Shown: piece by piece, positions 40,296 through 41,761 of the stretch
Position numbering within the stretch: the stretch's first letter is position 1
Layout of the letters: each line of letters starts with the position of its first letter
Source: CALARM01 sp964431735
GTDB taxonomy: Bacteria; Vulcanimicrobiota; SpSt-956; JAKJGF01
DNA length: 41,761 nucleotides
Direction of reading: 5' to 3'
Assembly: GCA_964431735.1 (NCBI GenBank)
Contig: CAYSLJ010000050.1
Coordinates: 1-41,761, forward strand
Made by a program: the position numbers and the translations under genes
Notes under the pieces: generated by a model
Told to the model about the DNA's origin: nothing
Seen by the model: only the letters and a program-made list of their open reading frames with translations
Database searches by the model: none

Positions 40296-41357
40296 TTAAA
40301 ATCCGGGAGTCGGGCTAGGGCTCGGTGATACAGATGGTGCAGGCGTTGCAAAAAATGGCATATAGGATTTGGGAGGAGAAATTTTATCTTTAACAGCTTC
40401 AGCTTTTATCTCTAAAAGATTACCGGCCAGCATTGGAATGTTCATATTCCACTGTTCCCATCCTCCTGGATTAGCTGTATCGATTTCAGCAGGAGATGTA
40501 GGAGGCTGATCGGAAGATGTTAAAGAACTGTGTCCGCCGTCTACTATACTTTTTTCATCCTGGAAATTCTTATGATAAAATCTCACTTTTCCATTAAAGA
40601 CACGAAGAACAGTCTTATTATCATTCGAAGAAACATCAAAATCCGAACCAAGTGGTTCAACGAAGGCATTATCAGTAACTACCTGCAGCTTTTGAGTGTC
40701 AAATTTAGTCGATTCTTTCTGTGAAACCCATACCGCTCCTTCTATAAGATTAATCTTACAGGAATACCCTTCTCCTCTGGCTCTCTGTATATAATCAATA
40801 CGGAGCTCACTGTTTTCTCCCATCCTGACAGAAGTTTCTTTTGAGACAACAAAAACTACTATAGATGAACTATCAGTTTTAAGCTTATCACCATTGGTCA
40901 GTTCCGGATAACCGGAAAGTTTTTTCATACCGGAATTATCGGAACTTCTCCTTATATCAACATCTCCCTGATAATAAACAATAGGAAGACCGAAAGAAGG
41001 GAAAAATATTTTAAACATTGTGTATAACACTGTAAGAACGATTACAGCAGAAACAGTAATCCAGGCAAATTTTGGAACCCCGGAAACTTTTCTTTTCACC
41101 TTGGTGACATAAATACTGACAGGCGAAGGTTTTGGTAATTTTTCTGACAGCATATCGTAAAAAGTTGCCGAAGCTTTCTGCCTTACAATACCATTCATTG
41201 CTGCCTGTATTGCTTTTAATTTTTCTGCTATTACAGAACAATTGGGACATGACCTTATATGGGTTTGCATTTTTATATACTCAGAAGCTTTTGGTTTATC
41301 ATCTTCTTCACCAAGATAATATCTTCTGAGATCGTCTTCAAATTGTGTACAGCTCAT
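40296..41357 (-). CDS. Anti-sigma-like zf-HC2/FecR membrane protein
   Basis: 353 aa. The N-terminal cytosolic zinc-binding anti-sigma domain has His33, Cys37, Cys40 (HIRSCPNC). A membrane helix follows at about 98-120, then a periplasmic FecR domain (about 127-262, QGDVDIRR, LTNGDKLKT, LRVFNGKVRF) and a Pro/Ser-rich tail ending SPSPSPTPGF. Such proteins hold an ECF sigma factor until a signal arrives; the cognate sigma gene is not in the window but could lie just outside. RBS AAGGAG. Confidence 0.9.
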   Translation of the reverse strand: MSCTQFEDDLRRYYLGEEDDKPKASEYIKMQTHIRSCPNCSVIAEKLKAIQAAMNGIVRQKASATFYDMLSEKLPKPSPVSIYVTKVKRKVSGVPKFAWITVSAVIVLTVLYTMFKIFFPSFGLPIVYYQGDVDIRRSSDNSGMKKLSGYPELTNGDKLKTDSSSIVVFVVSKETSVRMGENSELRIDYIQRARGEGYSCKINLIEGAVWVSQKESTKFDTQKLQVVTDNAFVEPLGSDFDVSSNDNKTVLRVFNGKVRFYHKNFQDEKSIVDGGHSSLTSSDQPPTSPAEIDTANPGGWEQWNMNIPMLAGNLLEIKAEAVKDKISPPKSYMPFFATPAPSVSPSPSPTPGF

Positions 41358-41389
41358 GATAACTCCTTCCCCTGTGTTTTTTTATATTT

Positions 41390-41621
41390 ATTACCGCTCC
41401 AGATAAGTTCCTATCCATTTCTAAAAACTGTCCCTGTCCGGACTATTCCGGAAAAGATATGATCCTGTTGCGTGGTAAACTGGTTTTACAGACTGTTAAT
41501 ATTTTGTATCTATATCATTTACAACTCTCTTTTAATACGGCATATCTTTTCCTCCAGAGCCCGGCCAGGGACAGGAGTGTATGCCATATTTTTTGGGTAC
41601 CAATTTACCTGTTGCGGTAAT
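41390..41621. mobile_element. Foldback (MITE-like) element, copy B
   Basis: 232 bp, closely similar to 16926-17151 along its whole length in the same orientation. Its terminal ATTACCGC (41390-41397)/GCGGTAAT (41614-41621) is a perfect inverted repeat continuing imperfectly to about 22 bp. No clear target duplication. It lies 32 bases upstream of the anti-sigma-like gene. Confidence 0.8.
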
Positions 41622-41761
41622 TAGCCTCCCATGTTCCTGTTCAAAGGTTAATTTTACAATATAAACATATATCCTTCACTATAACCTGATAAATCCTGGC
41701 AATCCTTTAGGGGTTGTCAAGAAATAACCCAATCATATTTACGTCTATATCGTGACGCGTA
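41622..41761. other. Window end: spacer with the start of a CGTGACG array
   Basis: No gene seen. TTGACA on the minus strand (near 41715-41720) has no -10 at a proper distance. CGTGACG and a partial unit (41751-41761) begin another heptad array cut by the window edge. Confidence 0.6.

Overview
The window is AT-rich bacterial chromosome, about 42 kb, with roughly 31 protein genes on both strands and no rRNA, tRNA or CRISPR array that I can recognise. A bacterium with type IV pilus machinery (two PilT ATPases, a pseudopilin), signal-peptide and lipoprotein-bearing exported proteins, eukaryote-like Ser/Thr kinases fused to zinc-ribbon or HEAT modules, and many TPR, ankyrin and beta-propeller proteins fits an uncultured, environmental, probably didermic lineage with abundant kinase signalling (Candidatus Eremiobacterota/Xenobia, Riflebacteria or similar). 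That placement is an impression from gene content, not a measured phylogeny.

Layout. 1-9 kb: a coiled-coil protein cut by the window edge, a zinc-ribbon/kinase/HEAT protein, an exported six-SH3 NlpC/P60 peptidoglycan hydrolase, an FmdB-type zinc ribbon, an SDR oxidoreductase, an exported FTP-like protein with a TolB-like lipoprotein, and a Cys-rich small protein. 9.6-16 kb: a GH38 alpha-mannosidase of the MngB type, tandem PilT paralogues and an exported TPR protein. 17-22.5 kb: a minus-strand group (unknown 415-aa protein, NAT-like enzyme, DUF4416) and a YCF48-like propeller followed by a membrane kinase. 22.6-24 kb: a solitary IS1341-type TnpB. 24.3-30 kb: an ankyrin protein and a minus-strand metabolic cluster (HMG-CoA lyase-like, class III CoA-transferase, aconitase-family large and small subunits) that could degrade a methyl-branched hydroxy or dicarboxylic acid through CoA esters. 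30-41 kb: an Npt/MFS-like transporter, a glycogen branching enzyme with a highly charged tail, a tandem double pseudokinase, a TPR-TM-HEAT protein with a GNAT-like protein, a pseudopilin with an MBL-fold hydrolase, and a zf-HC2/FecR anti-sigma-like protein.

The most unusual property is between the genes. Most longer spacers carry short repeats with a constant 7-bp period but different sequences (CGTGACG, GTGAGTA/GTGAAAA, AGCTGAT, GGTTTTA/GTTGAGG types), many arranged as inverted pairs that would form hairpins. The same spacers host small foldback elements of 120-230 bp. Two of these elements can be seen to have inserted into older repeats: one at 16926-17151 with an 8-bp target duplication, one at 27255-27464 with an apparent 11-bp duplication. 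Several genes end or begin inside such repeats, so the last codons of two proteins are repeat-derived.

Counting by kinase domain, there are four: one with all catalytic residues (1461), one with an altered LRD/DFT core (20112), and two in one protein that both lack the catalytic Asp (34530).
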